Origin: Leishmania martiniquensis
Lineage: Eukaryota; Euglenozoa; Kinetoplastea; Trypanosomatida; Trypanosomatidae
Assembly: GCF_017916325.1 (NCBI RefSeq)
Contig: NC_090171.1
Span: 2,283,501 to 2,347,500 of the forward strand
DNA length: 64,000 bases
Reading direction: 5' to 3'
In this document: positions 11,226 through 20,705 of the stretch, one piece after another
Numbering within the stretch: position 1 is the first letter of the stretch
Layout: every line of letters begins with the position of its first letter
Made by a program: the position numbers and the translations under genes
Notes under the pieces: model-generated
What the model saw: the letters and a program-made list of their open reading frames with translations, nothing else
Databases searched by the model: none
Told to the model about the DNA's origin: nothing

Positions 11226-12225
11226 GGCGTGACGGCAAGAGGGGGGAACGAAAAGGTGACACGCCTGAGAATAAAACAAGAACGGAAAAGAGTTTAGAGG
11301 TGTTGAAAAAGTGCGCCCCTACAGGAGGAAAGTGGAAACAGCGGATGACGGCGAGGTCGTCAACGTTGTGTTTGGATGTGGATGCGCGCACGGAAAGGCA
11401 AAGTTCAACGATGATGAGCGAGGCTGTCAAAGGAGGAGCTGAGACGAAGCAGAGAGAGGATGTCGTGGCGGGAGAGGAGTAAGGGGGCACTGTGTCTCTG
11501 TCTCCTTGTGTATAGCGCCGGGGCAACGGCCGTGCGGTGTATGTATGTGTGTGTGTGCGCGCGCGACTGTGGAGGGGGTCGGGGCTTTCTGGTCAAAGCA
11601 CCGCATCAAAAAGGCAAAGCAAACGTGCTGCTCGCCAACAGATCAGCGGCAGTTCAAGGGTGAGGGGTGCGCGAGTACTCCGTTGAGAACGCGCACACAG
11701 AGGGGGAGAAAGAAAGGAAGAGAAAAAGAGGGAGAAGGTCATCCAGAAGGTGGAAAGTGGAGCAGAAGCGATGACGATGACGCGGTCGACAACCCGTAAG
11801 CGAAGCACACTGACAGGCACCCGATATGAAGTGCTGTAACCTCACTTTTTTCCATGAAATCACACGCTGAATGTACTTTTTAGAAATATACAGACATATG
11901 CCATGACACTTGCTAGGAGGTAGGCAACCCATGTCAACCTCTCTGTCTCTGAGTTGGCCGTGACACACCCGCGCGGCAATTACACTTTGCGACTTCTCTA
12001 TTTCTCTTTACGAGTACGCCGATGCCGACGTCGGTGGATATGTAGCGGGGCAGCAAAGAAGGGAGCCCATCGTAGGGTGTGAGCCGCGCCCGAGAGAGAG
12101 AGGCAGAGAATGAAAGTGGCCATCTCGCACTAGCCCCGCACTCCTAGACTCGAAAGAACCACAGCACACGCGGCACATCAGTGGCGGGATGCGTTCACTA
12201 GGATACGCACGCGCCACCCACACAT
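11226..12225. other. Intergenic stretch, MAEL-like 3' UTR and KAP 5' flank
   Basis: No gene recognised. It contains purine-rich plus-strand runs (11.4-11.5 and 11.70-11.76 kb) that read as pyrimidine tracts on the transcribed strand and could carry the KAP-like gene's splice acceptor, plus a short TG/GC dinucleotide patch near 11,543-11,563. Nothing else stands out. Confidence 0.55.
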
Positions 12226-13818
12226 CTAGGCTGCTGGGGCAGGACGCCTTCTGCACAGGGCTGCCTCGATGCGATGTGCGAGCTCGTGGGCATCGCGCAT
12301 GGCACAGTGTAAGCCACCCTCAATGATACCCCAATTCTCTGCTAGCGAGTGATACCAGCAGCACCCCGTCTCCTGATTCATACGGCCGCTGCTGTGTGCA
12401 TCGGTCGTGAAAGGCGCGCTCGGTCCGCGATTCACCTCCCCATCTTCGGCAGCAGCCGCCTCCAGCACACTCACGTCAAAGCAGTAAATGTCATCTGCCT
12501 TTGGTACCCATTTCCCCACCTCCGCCACCCCGTCCTCCTCGTGCGCGGCCGGATTGTGGCTGCACTGCCCCTGGAGGACAGCGGCGGCGTAAAGCCATCG
12601 TAACGCCTGCATGTCCATCAACGTCGGAGACGAAGGGTCACCTTTATTGATGAGAACCACCTTGGGATGGCGCACGAAATGGCGGTCGACGTGGCTAGCC
12701 TGGGAGTAATAGTCCGTGGTGAGGAACGCGGCATTGCGGTACGGGATGAGGTGTGTGTGGAAACATGTGTAGAGCACCGCCGCCTCATTTTCCGGGGAGA
12801 GCTTGCCAGGGTGGCAGAAGAAGTGCAGCGGCGCAATGGCCGGCGCGGACCCGCGCGCACACGTGCCCTTGATGGGCACAAACGCGTACTCGGCCGGCAC
12901 TGGCACGCTGTTCTCTGCCACCGCGTATGCCTCAACGTCCACAGCAACGAAGATGACCCTTTCCCAGCCGCCAGCTTCGGCGACGCGGGCGAGGAAACGC
13001 TCCTTGCTACGCATGAGGTTGGCGGCGCCACGCGTCCATGCTCGTCGTGCAGGTTGCCGCGAAACGTTTTTAGCAAAAACCGATGATGCAGCCGCACGCG
13101 GAGCCCTTGCCCAAAACTTCACGTCAGCGGGTGTCGCGACACGCCAGCCGGGATGCAAGCTTTTCAGAACATCAAGCACCGCAGGGTCTATCGTTAGCGG
13201 CAGCGCCCACCCAACAGCCTCCGAGCGGTCGTACCCAGGCACGATATCTAGTCCCTCCCCACTGACGCTCGCCTGCTCGCTAAACAGTCCCTGGTGGGTG
13301 GCACGCAGGGTGGCGCGGTTGGCGGCCTTGTCGACCGGAATCAGAATGCAAGCGTCACGGTGGGCACAGAGAAAACGCGAGGCAGGCGACGGCTTGCCAT
13401 CCTCGGCCCACGGCTCACTGCTTTCTGATGCGTGCGAGGTGGTGTTCATCACTGCTTCGCCGTTTAGCAGCGCTGAAGGCAACGAAGAAGTTTCACTATC
13501 ATCTGCAACGCTGTCAGCGACCTGTTCGCCGGCAGGCATGTTGAGCAGCTCTGCCACGTCGTCAGCCGCCGGTAGCCGAGCGGAGAAAGACAATATGGCT
13601 TCGTCCTCTGCCTCTGGGGTGAGGTACTGGCACGGCAGATGAGTGCGGAAGAGGCCGTCATCGGCTTCGAAGACATACGCATAAGACTGGAACCAAGTGC
13701 CGAGCGTCTGCTCACGCAGCCGAATCTGATGTTCCACCACATCCGAGCTTTCTGCTTCGTCGCTACTGCCGCTGATGACTTCCTGCTCGTAATGTTCCAT
13801 GTCACTCTCACTGTACAT
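12226..13818 (-). CDS. Maelstrom-like (MAEL) domain protein, DnaQ/RNase H-fold
   Basis: 530 residues. The first about 150 are acidic/Ser-rich. The C-terminal half resembles the MAEL domain, a DnaQ-H 3'-5' exonuclease relative known from animal piRNA factor Maelstrom and from protists. Visible signposts: VDVEAY with D294 and E296 (exo I-like DxE); HFFCHPGKLS and THLIPY, which recall the FIxPGxIP and HxIP segments of MAEL; CCWYH (C486, C487, H490); and HCAMRD (H504, C505, D509), which also fits the exo III HX4D pattern. Thus residues for a DEDDh-type active site and for the Glu-Cys-His-Cys set of animal MAEL appear side by side. Start: ATG at 13,818 (another ATG six codons in). Family assignment is by motif recall, not alignment. 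The RNA or DNA substrate is unknown. Confidence 0.62.
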   Translation of the reverse strand: MYSESDMEHYEQEVISGSSDEAESSDVVEHQIRLREQTLGTWFQSYAYVFEADDGLFRTHLPCQYLTPEAEDEAILSFSARLPAADDVAELLNMPAGEQVADSVADDSETSSLPSALLNGEAVMNTTSHASESSEPWAEDGKPSPASRFLCAHRDACILIPVDKAANRATLRATHQGLFSEQASVSGEGLDIVPGYDRSEAVGWALPLTIDPAVLDVLKSLHPGWRVATPADVKFWARAPRAAASSVFAKNVSRQPARRAWTRGAANLMRSKERFLARVAEAGGWERVIFVAVDVEAYAVAENSVPVPAEYAFVPIKGTCARGSAPAIAPLHFFCHPGKLSPENEAAVLYTCFHTHLIPYRNAAFLTTDYYSQASHVDRHFVRHPKVVLINKGDPSSPTLMDMQALRWLYAAAVLQGQCSHNPAAHEEDGVAEVGKWVPKADDIYCFDVSVLEAAAAEDGEVNRGPSAPFTTDAHSSGRMNQETGCCWYHSLAENWGIIEGGLHCAMRDAHELAHRIEAALCRRRPAPAA

Positions 13819-14887
13819 TTTTTCTTTCTTCTCGCACCTCTATACTCTACCGATTACTCTTTGTTTTAACTTTTCGGTCCACTTCATATGCACTCATAGA
13901 TGGGCCTGCGGCTGCTTCGAGAGCACTGCAGGAAGAGGGGGTAGACGAAAACCCGAAAAGGGCTAGGATGAGCGGCGAAGTGACCAGTGGTACGCACACG
14001 CACACGCACACACAGGGAGAAGAAAACCCATAGAAACGACAACTCACCCGTGGCGCCAGATGAAAGCTAATGTAGGCCCTTCACTCTCCTTCTCTCCGGA
14101 CATATATACTTGTGTAAGCATACCTTTCAGCACATCGAATGCGTGCGACAAAGTAGCGGCGGAGACCATAAAAAACGCGTTCGAGGCAGAAGAAGGTTGA
14201 GGGCGTGTCATTCGCCTGTCCACATGAGGGCAGTGTCGTGTGGATCGCCAGCCTCCCTTCGCCGACAGCGCTCAAGAAGCTTGCGAGGACACAAAGGGAG
14301 CTTAGGGGCGCCAGCAGAGCTCATGCAGAGAGCCTCTCCGACGAGGTGCAGCAGTGGTGCACGCTTTTCGTGAAAGCAAACACAACGCATACGCGAGAAG
14401 TGCCTTGTTCCCGCTGCCACGCCTACTTCCCCCTCCTCGGGCGTTCGCGTATTGCCCTCATCTCCTTCGAGTCACCCACATAAGATCGGGTCAGCAACGG
14501 AGAAAAAAAAACACAGTAATGGCGACGCTGCGGAACCGCGGCACCTCACCAAGACCGGGCAGCTCAGGTGCAGAGGCGCAGCAGAAGAAGGACTGCACAG
14601 AGAAAGGGGGAGAGCGACACTGAAGGCCTGCCATAGGTGCGTCTCCTCTGTTTGTGTTTCTTGTGGAGAAAATAAAACAAAACGGTCGTAATGTCAAGAC
14701 CAGATGAGCGGGCGAGACTCGAGGACAGTGCGCGCTGGGGAAGACTGACTCGTTGCAGGAAGAAAATGCGTAACAGTTAGAGGCTGCTGAGAGGTGCTAG
14801 GAAGTACCCGCGACATGCGCGCTCCGTCAAGCTCCTTTTTTCCCTCCCCCCTCGCAATACCGCACCCCCGCACCGGAAGCCACCATA
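13819..14887. other. Intergenic stretch
   Basis: No gene supported. Holds the 5' flank of the MAEL-like gene (purine-rich on plus at 13.93-14.04 kb, with a short CA run at about 13,997-14,013) and the predicted 3' UTR of the coiled-coil gene. Several short open frames on the plus strand around 14.2-14.7 kb lack any recognisable domain. Confidence 0.55.
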
Positions 14888-15766
14888 TCACCTTCCCATT
14901 TTTGCAGCCTCGGTTGCCGCATCGCCGGCTGCAGATGCGGAGAGCATTTTCGTAATATTCTCAAAGGTGATGATTTGATTCCGCGTTGCTTCCACCTTTT
15001 CTTTCAGCGCATTGACCTTGGCGAGCTCCTTGTCTCGCTCAGCTCTACTCGTCGCTGCGCGGCGCCGCAGCATTTCGAGGTCGCTCTCTAGTGCCTTGAG
15101 GAGACGCGTGTCACGGTCTTTGTCTGACGAGGCAGACTCGTACACTTTTTTAGCCTCTTGCAGCTGAGCTTGAATCACAGCGAAGCGGGCGAGGAACTCG
15201 TCGACCTTCGCCTTGAGGTCTTCCTGTTCCGCCTTGGCGACTGCCAGCTGCTCTGTCTCTTCCTCCAACTGCTGCTGAAGCTTCGGCGCGCGGCGGAGGT
15301 TTTCCTCCTTCTTTTGATTGAGGGTCTCCATCTCGCCCTCGCGCTTTGCCACGAGCTCATCGAACTTCTCCTTGCCCGTGCTCGAGTGCTGATCGTAGAT
15401 CTCCTGCTGCTTCAGAAGCAGCTCCTTGCGCGACTGTGCGTGCTGCTCGCGCTCTGCCAAAGCTCTCGACACTTCATCCACCTCGGCGATGCGCTTCTTG
15501 AGCTCGTCGGAGATTTGCTTCCGTTGCAGCTCATCTTCCTCCTTCACCGCCTTGAGCTTTGCCTCTGACCCGTCGTTTATCTTCTCGAGGGTCTCTTGCA
15601 CGCTCCTCAACTTGGCCAGCTTCTCTTGCTCGACTTCCAGCCCCTTCCGGAGATCCTCCTCCTGCTTCAGCTTGCTGTCAAGGCCCCGCTGCGCTGTCTC
15701 TAGCGCAAGCTCGCGATCGTGAATGCGAAGCAGCTGCTTGACGAGTCGCTCGGAAAGTGCAGACAT
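14888..15766 (-). CDS. Coiled-coil protein of unknown function
   Basis: 292 residues, almost entirely Glu/Lys/Gln/Leu/Arg-rich heptad-type sequence from about residue 15 to 275, with a short Ala-rich tail. There is no catalytic motif. It is reminiscent of taxilin-type or tubulin-cofactor-type long helical proteins in composition only, and I do not claim homology. An in-frame extension of six codons upstream would need a TTG start; the ATG at 15,766 is preferred. Codon use is GC-rich at third positions like its neighbours. Its location in the cell cannot be inferred from sequence. Confidence 0.8.
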   Translation of the reverse strand: MSALSERLVKQLLRIHDRELALETAQRGLDSKLKQEEDLRKGLEVEQEKLAKLRSVQETLEKINDGSEAKLKAVKEEDELQRKQISDELKKRIAEVDEVSRALAEREQHAQSRKELLLKQQEIYDQHSSTGKEKFDELVAKREGEMETLNQKKEENLRRAPKLQQQLEEETEQLAVAKAEQEDLKAKVDEFLARFAVIQAQLQEAKKVYESASSDKDRDTRLLKALESDLEMLRRRAATSRAERDKELAKVNALKEKVEATRNQIITFENITKMLSASAAGDAATEAAKMGR

Positions 15767-17098
15767 GCTGATGGAGAAGGACAAATGCGTCTGCGCGCCC
15801 CACCACCATCACCGCCGTATCCTTTTCGCGTTGTTGTCGCCCAACACAAGGCGAGAGCGGAAGACGAGTGGGCTTCGCCGCACACACGTACGAAAGGGAG
15901 AGGCGCAAAAAAGGGGGGGTGGAGCGGAGGAAGGGGGAGTCTAATCCTTTCTTTGCAACGCACTTGCGCCTCTACGGGATGGGGGATGGGAGGGGGGGTG
16001 ATATCTCTGTGACGCGCTCTGAAGCGCGGGTCGCTGCTTTGTGGGCGGATATATCGATGCGTGTGCGAATCTGCGAGCCGGAGGAAGTTCTTCACTCTGT
16101 AATGGTGGGATGCCGACCGCCGACGCGAGGTAAGAAGAAGAAAAAGAAGGAGAAGAGAATTCGTGTAATGGTGCACAACATCAGTGCATGGGAGTCATCC
16201 ATTGCAAACGTGAGGCGAGGGGCACTAAAAGGGGATGCGCATCGGCCTCCGCGCCTACTCTCTCTCTCTCTATTTAGGTGTGTGTACGCGCAAGAGCTGA
16301 GGGAGAAGCGGTCGCAGCGAGTGCCTGCGGCGAGTGTGTACATCCCAAGAGGTACAGTGTGTCCCCCGCCGCACATGCCACCCCCATCCTCGAACACGTT
16401 ACATGTGCAGGCATGCCGACAAGGTGCCCTATAACGAATCGAATAAAAAGAAAAAGAGCCAGCCGTCACCACTTCACAAATGCATTACCGTTAGCGGGGG
16501 AGCCGACCAGTACGCGGGGAAAGCAAACGGCGCCGAGCAGACATGGGAAGAGCTAAGAGACGAGGACAGCGAGAGCCGACACTCAGGACTGCCGAGAACC
16601 ATCATCCGCTTCTCACACGCGCTCATGCATGCGCGCAGTGGAGATGTGCAGAGGGCACTCTCACAATTCTTCCTCGGGCCTCTCCTGCCGCTCGGTTCCA
16701 TCAACAGAGTTGCGGCCCTGTCATCCGAAGGTGACTTCTCCACGCCAGCGACCCGTGAGCACAGACGCGCCGGCCAGCGTGTCCGCACAAGCGACCGAAG
16801 AGCAACGCAATCGCGCCAGCGTGGAGGTCTGTTCCGTGCGAGGGAGAGAAGAGAGCGTAATGTAGCCTTGCCACACACCCACACGCACAGCGGAGGAGAC
16901 ACCAGACCAACGATAAAGCTGGCGTGCGACGCTCAAGAATGGTGATGGCAGTGTCCAGCGGTGCACGAGGTACACGGGAAAAAGGGGGAAAAAGTGGAGA
17001 GGGGAGGGGTCAGCCATGAAGGCGCAACAGCTACGCCATCGATCCAATCAGTTCCTCAAGCACGGGACAATGCAGCCGCCGTCATCCTTTTCGAGCCC
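15767..17098. other. Intergenic stretch with plus-strand open frame
   Basis: Between the coiled-coil gene start and the deaminase stop. Purine-rich plus-strand runs at about 15,893-15,945 and 16,130-16,160 are pyrimidine tracts on the transcribed strand. A 203-codon plus-strand open frame (16,334-16,945) crosses a GC-rich, protein-like stretch but has no recognised domain and runs against the direction of the unit. I do not annotate it as a gene. Confidence 0.5.
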
Positions 17099-19015
17099 TT
17101 AGGATGCCTCTCCCCCGAGACTCGCACCTCCGCCTTGAAATGAGTCACGCAGGTCTTCGGCTACGAACTTCTTGAAGTTTGCGCCGTCGCGGTTGGAGAT
17201 TTCGGGGATCGTCAGGAAGACGATCTTGCGCGGGATTGTGGCGTCGAACATGTACAGCGTGACGTCGCCACTATAGTGCGATTGGACGTCCTTCGTAACT
17301 TTCTGCAGCATATTCTCGCAGACGCCGCACGGGAAGAGCGGGTTCGATTCCTTCATCAAGGAAGTTCCGTGCACAAATACCTCGCGCACACACCAGGTGG
17401 GTACCCCCAGCGAGGCAAGCTTGCCCATCGCATTCTGCTCGGAGCAGCGGGAGCCGCTTGGGGTACTGAGTTCGTAGTTGACTGCGATGACACCTCGCCG
17501 CATACACTGGCACCACGAGCCGCTCGGTATGCCCATCTCTTCAATGTCTGAGGGAATGGGTGCCGCGATGTACTCTTCATCTGTGTTGATTGGGTTGTCA
17601 CCGTTGCGGTGGCAGTGGCACTTGTTTACATCCACAAAGGTAAGCACCGACGTGACGACCGGGCGTGTAGGGTCGTGCTTGCGCCAACTGCAGTGCGCGT
17701 GCGTGTGGCGGAAGTTCTGAATCATGCGGGTCACATTGCTGAAGAACGTGTTGGGTGGCTCCTTCTTCAGGTCAATGATGCTGAAGGCTTCGTCGGTGCC
17801 GTAGCGGGTGCGAATCAAAGCGCACGCGTCCATCACAAACGGGGCAACTTGCAGCTGCGAGAACGCAGACGCGGTCATGTTCAACAGGTCGCCGACGGTG
17901 CTCAAGAACCCTGGTAGTTTCACGGGGGCCTGGATGCGCGGGAACGCCATGAGCGCATTCTGAAGCAGCATCTTTGTGTCCAAGTCACGAAGTACCGAGA
18001 GCGTCAAGAATGCCTCGGCCCACGCTGACGGGATTCTGGAGGCCAGTGAGTCGAAGGCGGCGTTGCCCAGGACTTGCATGTCACCGACGGTACGAATGCC
18101 CTGTTCGTCGAGGAACTCATAGAAGGCCCGTTTCTCGTTGGGTGAGAGGGCGTCGTCTACTACATGGCGGCCCCACTCACGCAGGCTAATCTCTGACGCC
18201 TGCACCTGCTTGGGCGCCACTGGCTTATCGGCGTGAATGTAGAGACAGCTGATGCCGTTACGGCATGCTTTGTTGAAGCGGCACATTGTGGGCACCACAG
18301 CAGGCAGCACCTTTGCTGCCTTAAGGCCCAGGGCGAAGAAGTACCCGGCCGTCGGCTGTATCTGGTTCTGCGCTACACGCACGTTTTCACCGGCCTGGGC
18401 GACCGTGAGCGGCAGCCTCGGCAACGTTTCCAAACGCAGGCGCCACGCCCCAGGCTTGAAATGAATGCGCTCGCACGAACAGCCCAGCTTCTCGCACCCG
18501 AGGAAGCAACGATGCACCTTCTTGGGAGAAACGTAAAAGCGAATGGGCGGCGGTTGCACGTCCCGCTTGTGAAAAAGGTAAAACGAGACGCCGCTGCCGT
18601 AAGTGCTTGGCGCTGCTGCCGCATTGTGGGTTCCTGAAGACCCGATGCTGCCGCTGAGCGTGGGCGGCGACGCGCGGCTACGGTCGCTGGGAGACGGACA
18701 ACGTTTTGTGGCCGGTGATCTCTCCAGGGGCGTTGCGGGCGACGCTGCAGGCGAGCGTAGGAAAGGGGACCGGTAAAACGCCTGCGGGCTTTCGGATGTT
18801 GCGGGACTTTGTGACCGAGTCGACAGCCCTTTCACCATCCGGTGCGTACTTCCCATCGAGCAGGCCGCAAAGGCGTCATCGTCGCAACGCAGCGACGCGT
18901 CGTCGACGTGGAGGGCGAGCACAACGTAAGACTGTGCCTGCTGCGCCTCCTTAAGGGGCAGATACCCCTTGTAGAAGCGGATGGAATTGAATGTTTGCGA
19001 GGCAATTTCAGACAT
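17099..19015 (-). CDS. CCCH zinc-finger protein fused to a cytidine-deaminase-fold domain
   Basis: 638 residues. After a Ser/Pro-rich N-terminus come two CCCH-type fingers: one irregular at about residues 167-183 (C-x3-C-x6-C-x3-H) and one regular at about 242-259 (C-x5-C-x5-C-x3-H). The middle part is helical. The C-terminal about 200 residues carry deaminase zinc-site motifs: CSE (C524, E526) and PCGVC (C563, C566), i.e. a CDA-like three-Cys ligand set plus the proton-shuttling Glu. The deaminase superfamily acts on free nucleosides/nucleotides or on bases in nucleic acids; joining it to RNA-type CCCH fingers suggests an RNA substrate, which is inference. A kinetoplastid deaminase family prototyped by L. 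major 36.5940 is known to me by memory and this may be it. Start: ATG at 19,015. Confidence 0.72.
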   Translation of the reverse strand: MSEIASQTFNSIRFYKGYLPLKEAQQAQSYVVLALHVDDASLRCDDDAFAACSMGSTHRMVKGLSTRSQSPATSESPQAFYRSPFLRSPAASPATPLERSPATKRCPSPSDRSRASPPTLSGSIGSSGTHNAAAAPSTYGSGVSFYLFHKRDVQPPPIRFYVSPKKVHRCFLGCEKLGCSCERIHFKPGAWRLRLETLPRLPLTVAQAGENVRVAQNQIQPTAGYFFALGLKAAKVLPAVVPTMCRFNKACRNGISCLYIHADKPVAPKQVQASEISLREWGRHVVDDALSPNEKRAFYEFLDEQGIRTVGDMQVLGNAAFDSLASRIPSAWAEAFLTLSVLRDLDTKMLLQNALMAFPRIQAPVKLPGFLSTVGDLLNMTASAFSQLQVAPFVMDACALIRTRYGTDEAFSIIDLKKEPPNTFFSNVTRMIQNFRHTHAHCSWRKHDPTRPVVTSVLTFVDVNKCHCHRNGDNPINTDEEYIAAPIPSDIEEMGIPSGSWCQCMRRGVIAVNYELSTPSGSRCSEQNAMGKLASLGVPTWCVREVFVHGTSLMKESNPLFPCGVCENMLQKVTKDVQSHYSGDVTLYMFDATIPRKIVFLTIPEISNRDGANFKKFVAEDLRDSFQGGGASLGGEAS

Positions 19016-19535
19016 GACTTGTGAGACGTGACGGGGGGAAGAGAGGGGGGCGGAGGACGTCCAACGAGAGAGAAGGGGAGAGAGAGAGAAGGCGGAGGGT
19101 GAGCGTGGCGGGTGCTGCTACCCTGAGAGGAGCGTCAAAGCAATGAGATCATTGAAAAAAAACAAGGTGCACGATCCCTCAATCTCTGGGAAGAGCTGAC
19201 GAAGCAGATGCCCATGGCTCGGCGAAGACGCAGGCGAAAGATTGCGCATTCATGGTCGTCTATGGCTCATCGACACACGTACCTCTACTCCTGCTCCAAA
19301 GGGGGGGCGCCTTGGGCCGCCAACGCGTCAGCCGTTGCGCAGCTCTCCTCCTCTTTCATCGTGCGATTTGGCGCCTTGTGCTGAGCTGCGCAACATAGAA
19401 AGAGGGGGAGGGCAGTAGTGTAACCGCTTCGGGACAGCAGAGCACTCGTTGCGCTCTATCGTCCCGTATGCAGTTCCGAGGTTTGCGATGAGCCCACTGG
19501 CGTATGTGGGTGGGTGGGGGTGCGCATGGCGAGCC
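19016..19535. other. Short intergenic stretch
   Basis: 520 bases holding the deaminase 5' flank with its pyrimidine tract and the 3' UTR of the next gene upstream in transcription. Nothing else recognised. Confidence 0.6.
19064..19092 (-). promoter_or_regulatory. Polypyrimidine tract upstream of the CCCH-deaminase gene
   Basis: A GA-rich run on the plus strand gives an almost pure CT tract on the transcribed strand, about 50-80 bases before the ATG at 19,015. A further GA run lies at 19,031-19,055. The likely spliced-leader acceptor region lies just downstream in transcription sense. Confidence 0.5.
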
Positions 19536-20705
19536 TCACTCCTGACGCCATCTAGCTCCGCTGCAGAATGCCTCGCCAAGGAGGTCGGCGTCGTAGTCAA
19601 ATAAGGGATCCAGAACAAAAGCTTCCACGCAGCTGTCACAGTACTCAATGACCTCCTGCATCTGCGCAAATACATCCGTGCGGTATGCACTCAAAGAGGC
19701 TTTCCCGTGAGCATCCTTGCTCAAAGATGCGTCCTCCAGCCCAGGCAGCTCCACGCTCTCCGCAGAGGAGGTCAAGCTTGAGACAGTGCTCCCACCTCGA
19801 CGCAGAGGCCGCTGCTCAGGTGCATGCAGTGTCACGTCGATCTCGCTAGCAGCCGTCGTTCGCCAACAGCACATTTTTTCACAGGAAGGTGCAGTCGGGT
19901 CTACTGGTTCCTCGGTATCGAGGCCAAGTATGCTGTCTAACGTTGGAAGGGTTCCAGGCGCGGGGTGGACGGATAGAAGATCACGCGCCTTCTCTGGAAG
20001 ATTACCCATAGCCGCACGTGGAGCAGCGGCCGTATCGAAAAAGTTATCGAAGCTTGTGGGTACGTCCATAGCCCCCGTCCTAAGGAACGCAAGGAGACTG
20101 CCTGTGCGCGTGCCCTCCTCCAGCGCGATTGTTTCCACCTCCTCCTCTCCGCCATTCCAGGCCGCAGCCGACTGCGCTTCGACAGTTTCCGCGGATGCTG
20201 TGCCGTCACACAGCCTATGCCCTTTGTTGAAGGGGCGCTGATGGATCACAGAATAAGGTCCCTCCGCATTTCTCGGCGCGGTACTCGAGGGTTGACGCTC
20301 GGCGAGCGCACACTGCTCTGCACGCACCTCGTGACCTTGCAGGCGCTGACGCAGCTCTGCGACTGCAACCGCCAGCTTGCTCGGATCTGAGCGCTCCTTG
20401 GCTGCAATGGTGCTAAAAGCAGATCGGGTCCCCTCTTCGTCCTCGAGTCGAGCCAGCGCGGTCACCCTATCATCCTGGGTAAGCTGCAAGAAGCTCGCAA
20501 CGAAGCTTACTGCGTTTTCCTCGCGACTGTTCATGAAAGCCTCCAGTGTCGCCTGGACCGTATCGCGAGGGGCCAGCGGATCACTGTGCACCACCCCCGG
20601 CCGCGGCACCAGGCCGACTGGTAGCTCCCAAGCTCTTTCGAGGCGCTGCGCCGCGTAAAAGCGCAGCGCAGCGCTGCTCACGCGGCTGTGCTCAGCCTCG
20701 GACAT
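19536..20705 (-). CDS. Conserved-type hypothetical protein
   Basis: 389 residues, acidic, rich in Ala/Ser/Glu. No domain recognised. The N-terminal about 90 residues look helical (SSAALRFYAAQRLERAWELP, then a second helix with SREENAVSFVASFLQL). The middle is low-complexity, and the last about 70 residues contain acidic and Cys-containing helices (YCDSC, LFDYDADLLGEAF). No signal peptide or membrane segment seen. Start: ATG at 20,705; an upstream in-frame start at 20,729 adds eight residues. Codon use matches the neighbours, which is the main reason to call it a gene. Confidence 0.72.
   Translation of the reverse strand: MSEAEHSRVSSAALRFYAAQRLERAWELPVGLVPRPGVVHSDPLAPRDTVQATLEAFMNSREENAVSFVASFLQLTQDDRVTALARLEDEEGTRSAFSTIAAKERSDPSKLAVAVAELRQRLQGHEVRAEQCALAERQPSSTAPRNAEGPYSVIHQRPFNKGHRLCDGTASAETVEAQSAAAWNGGEEEVETIALEEGTRTGSLLAFLRTGAMDVPTSFDNFFDTAAAPRAAMGNLPEKARDLLSVHPAPGTLPTLDSILGLDTEEPVDPTAPSCEKMCCWRTTAASEIDVTLHAPEQRPLRRGGSTVSSLTSSAESVELPGLEDASLSKDAHGKASLSAYRTDVFAQMQEVIEYCDSCVEAFVLDPLFDYDADLLGEAFCSGARWRQE

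Noticed and set aside
12803..13642. 279-codon plus-strand open frame
   Set aside because: Exactly antisense to the MAEL-like gene, with the Ser/Arg-rich composition expected of a shadow frame.
17341..17351. GGTTCGATTCC, a tRNA B-box-like match
   Set aside because: Lies inside the deaminase coding sequence, with no A box, acceptor stem or anticodon arm around it.
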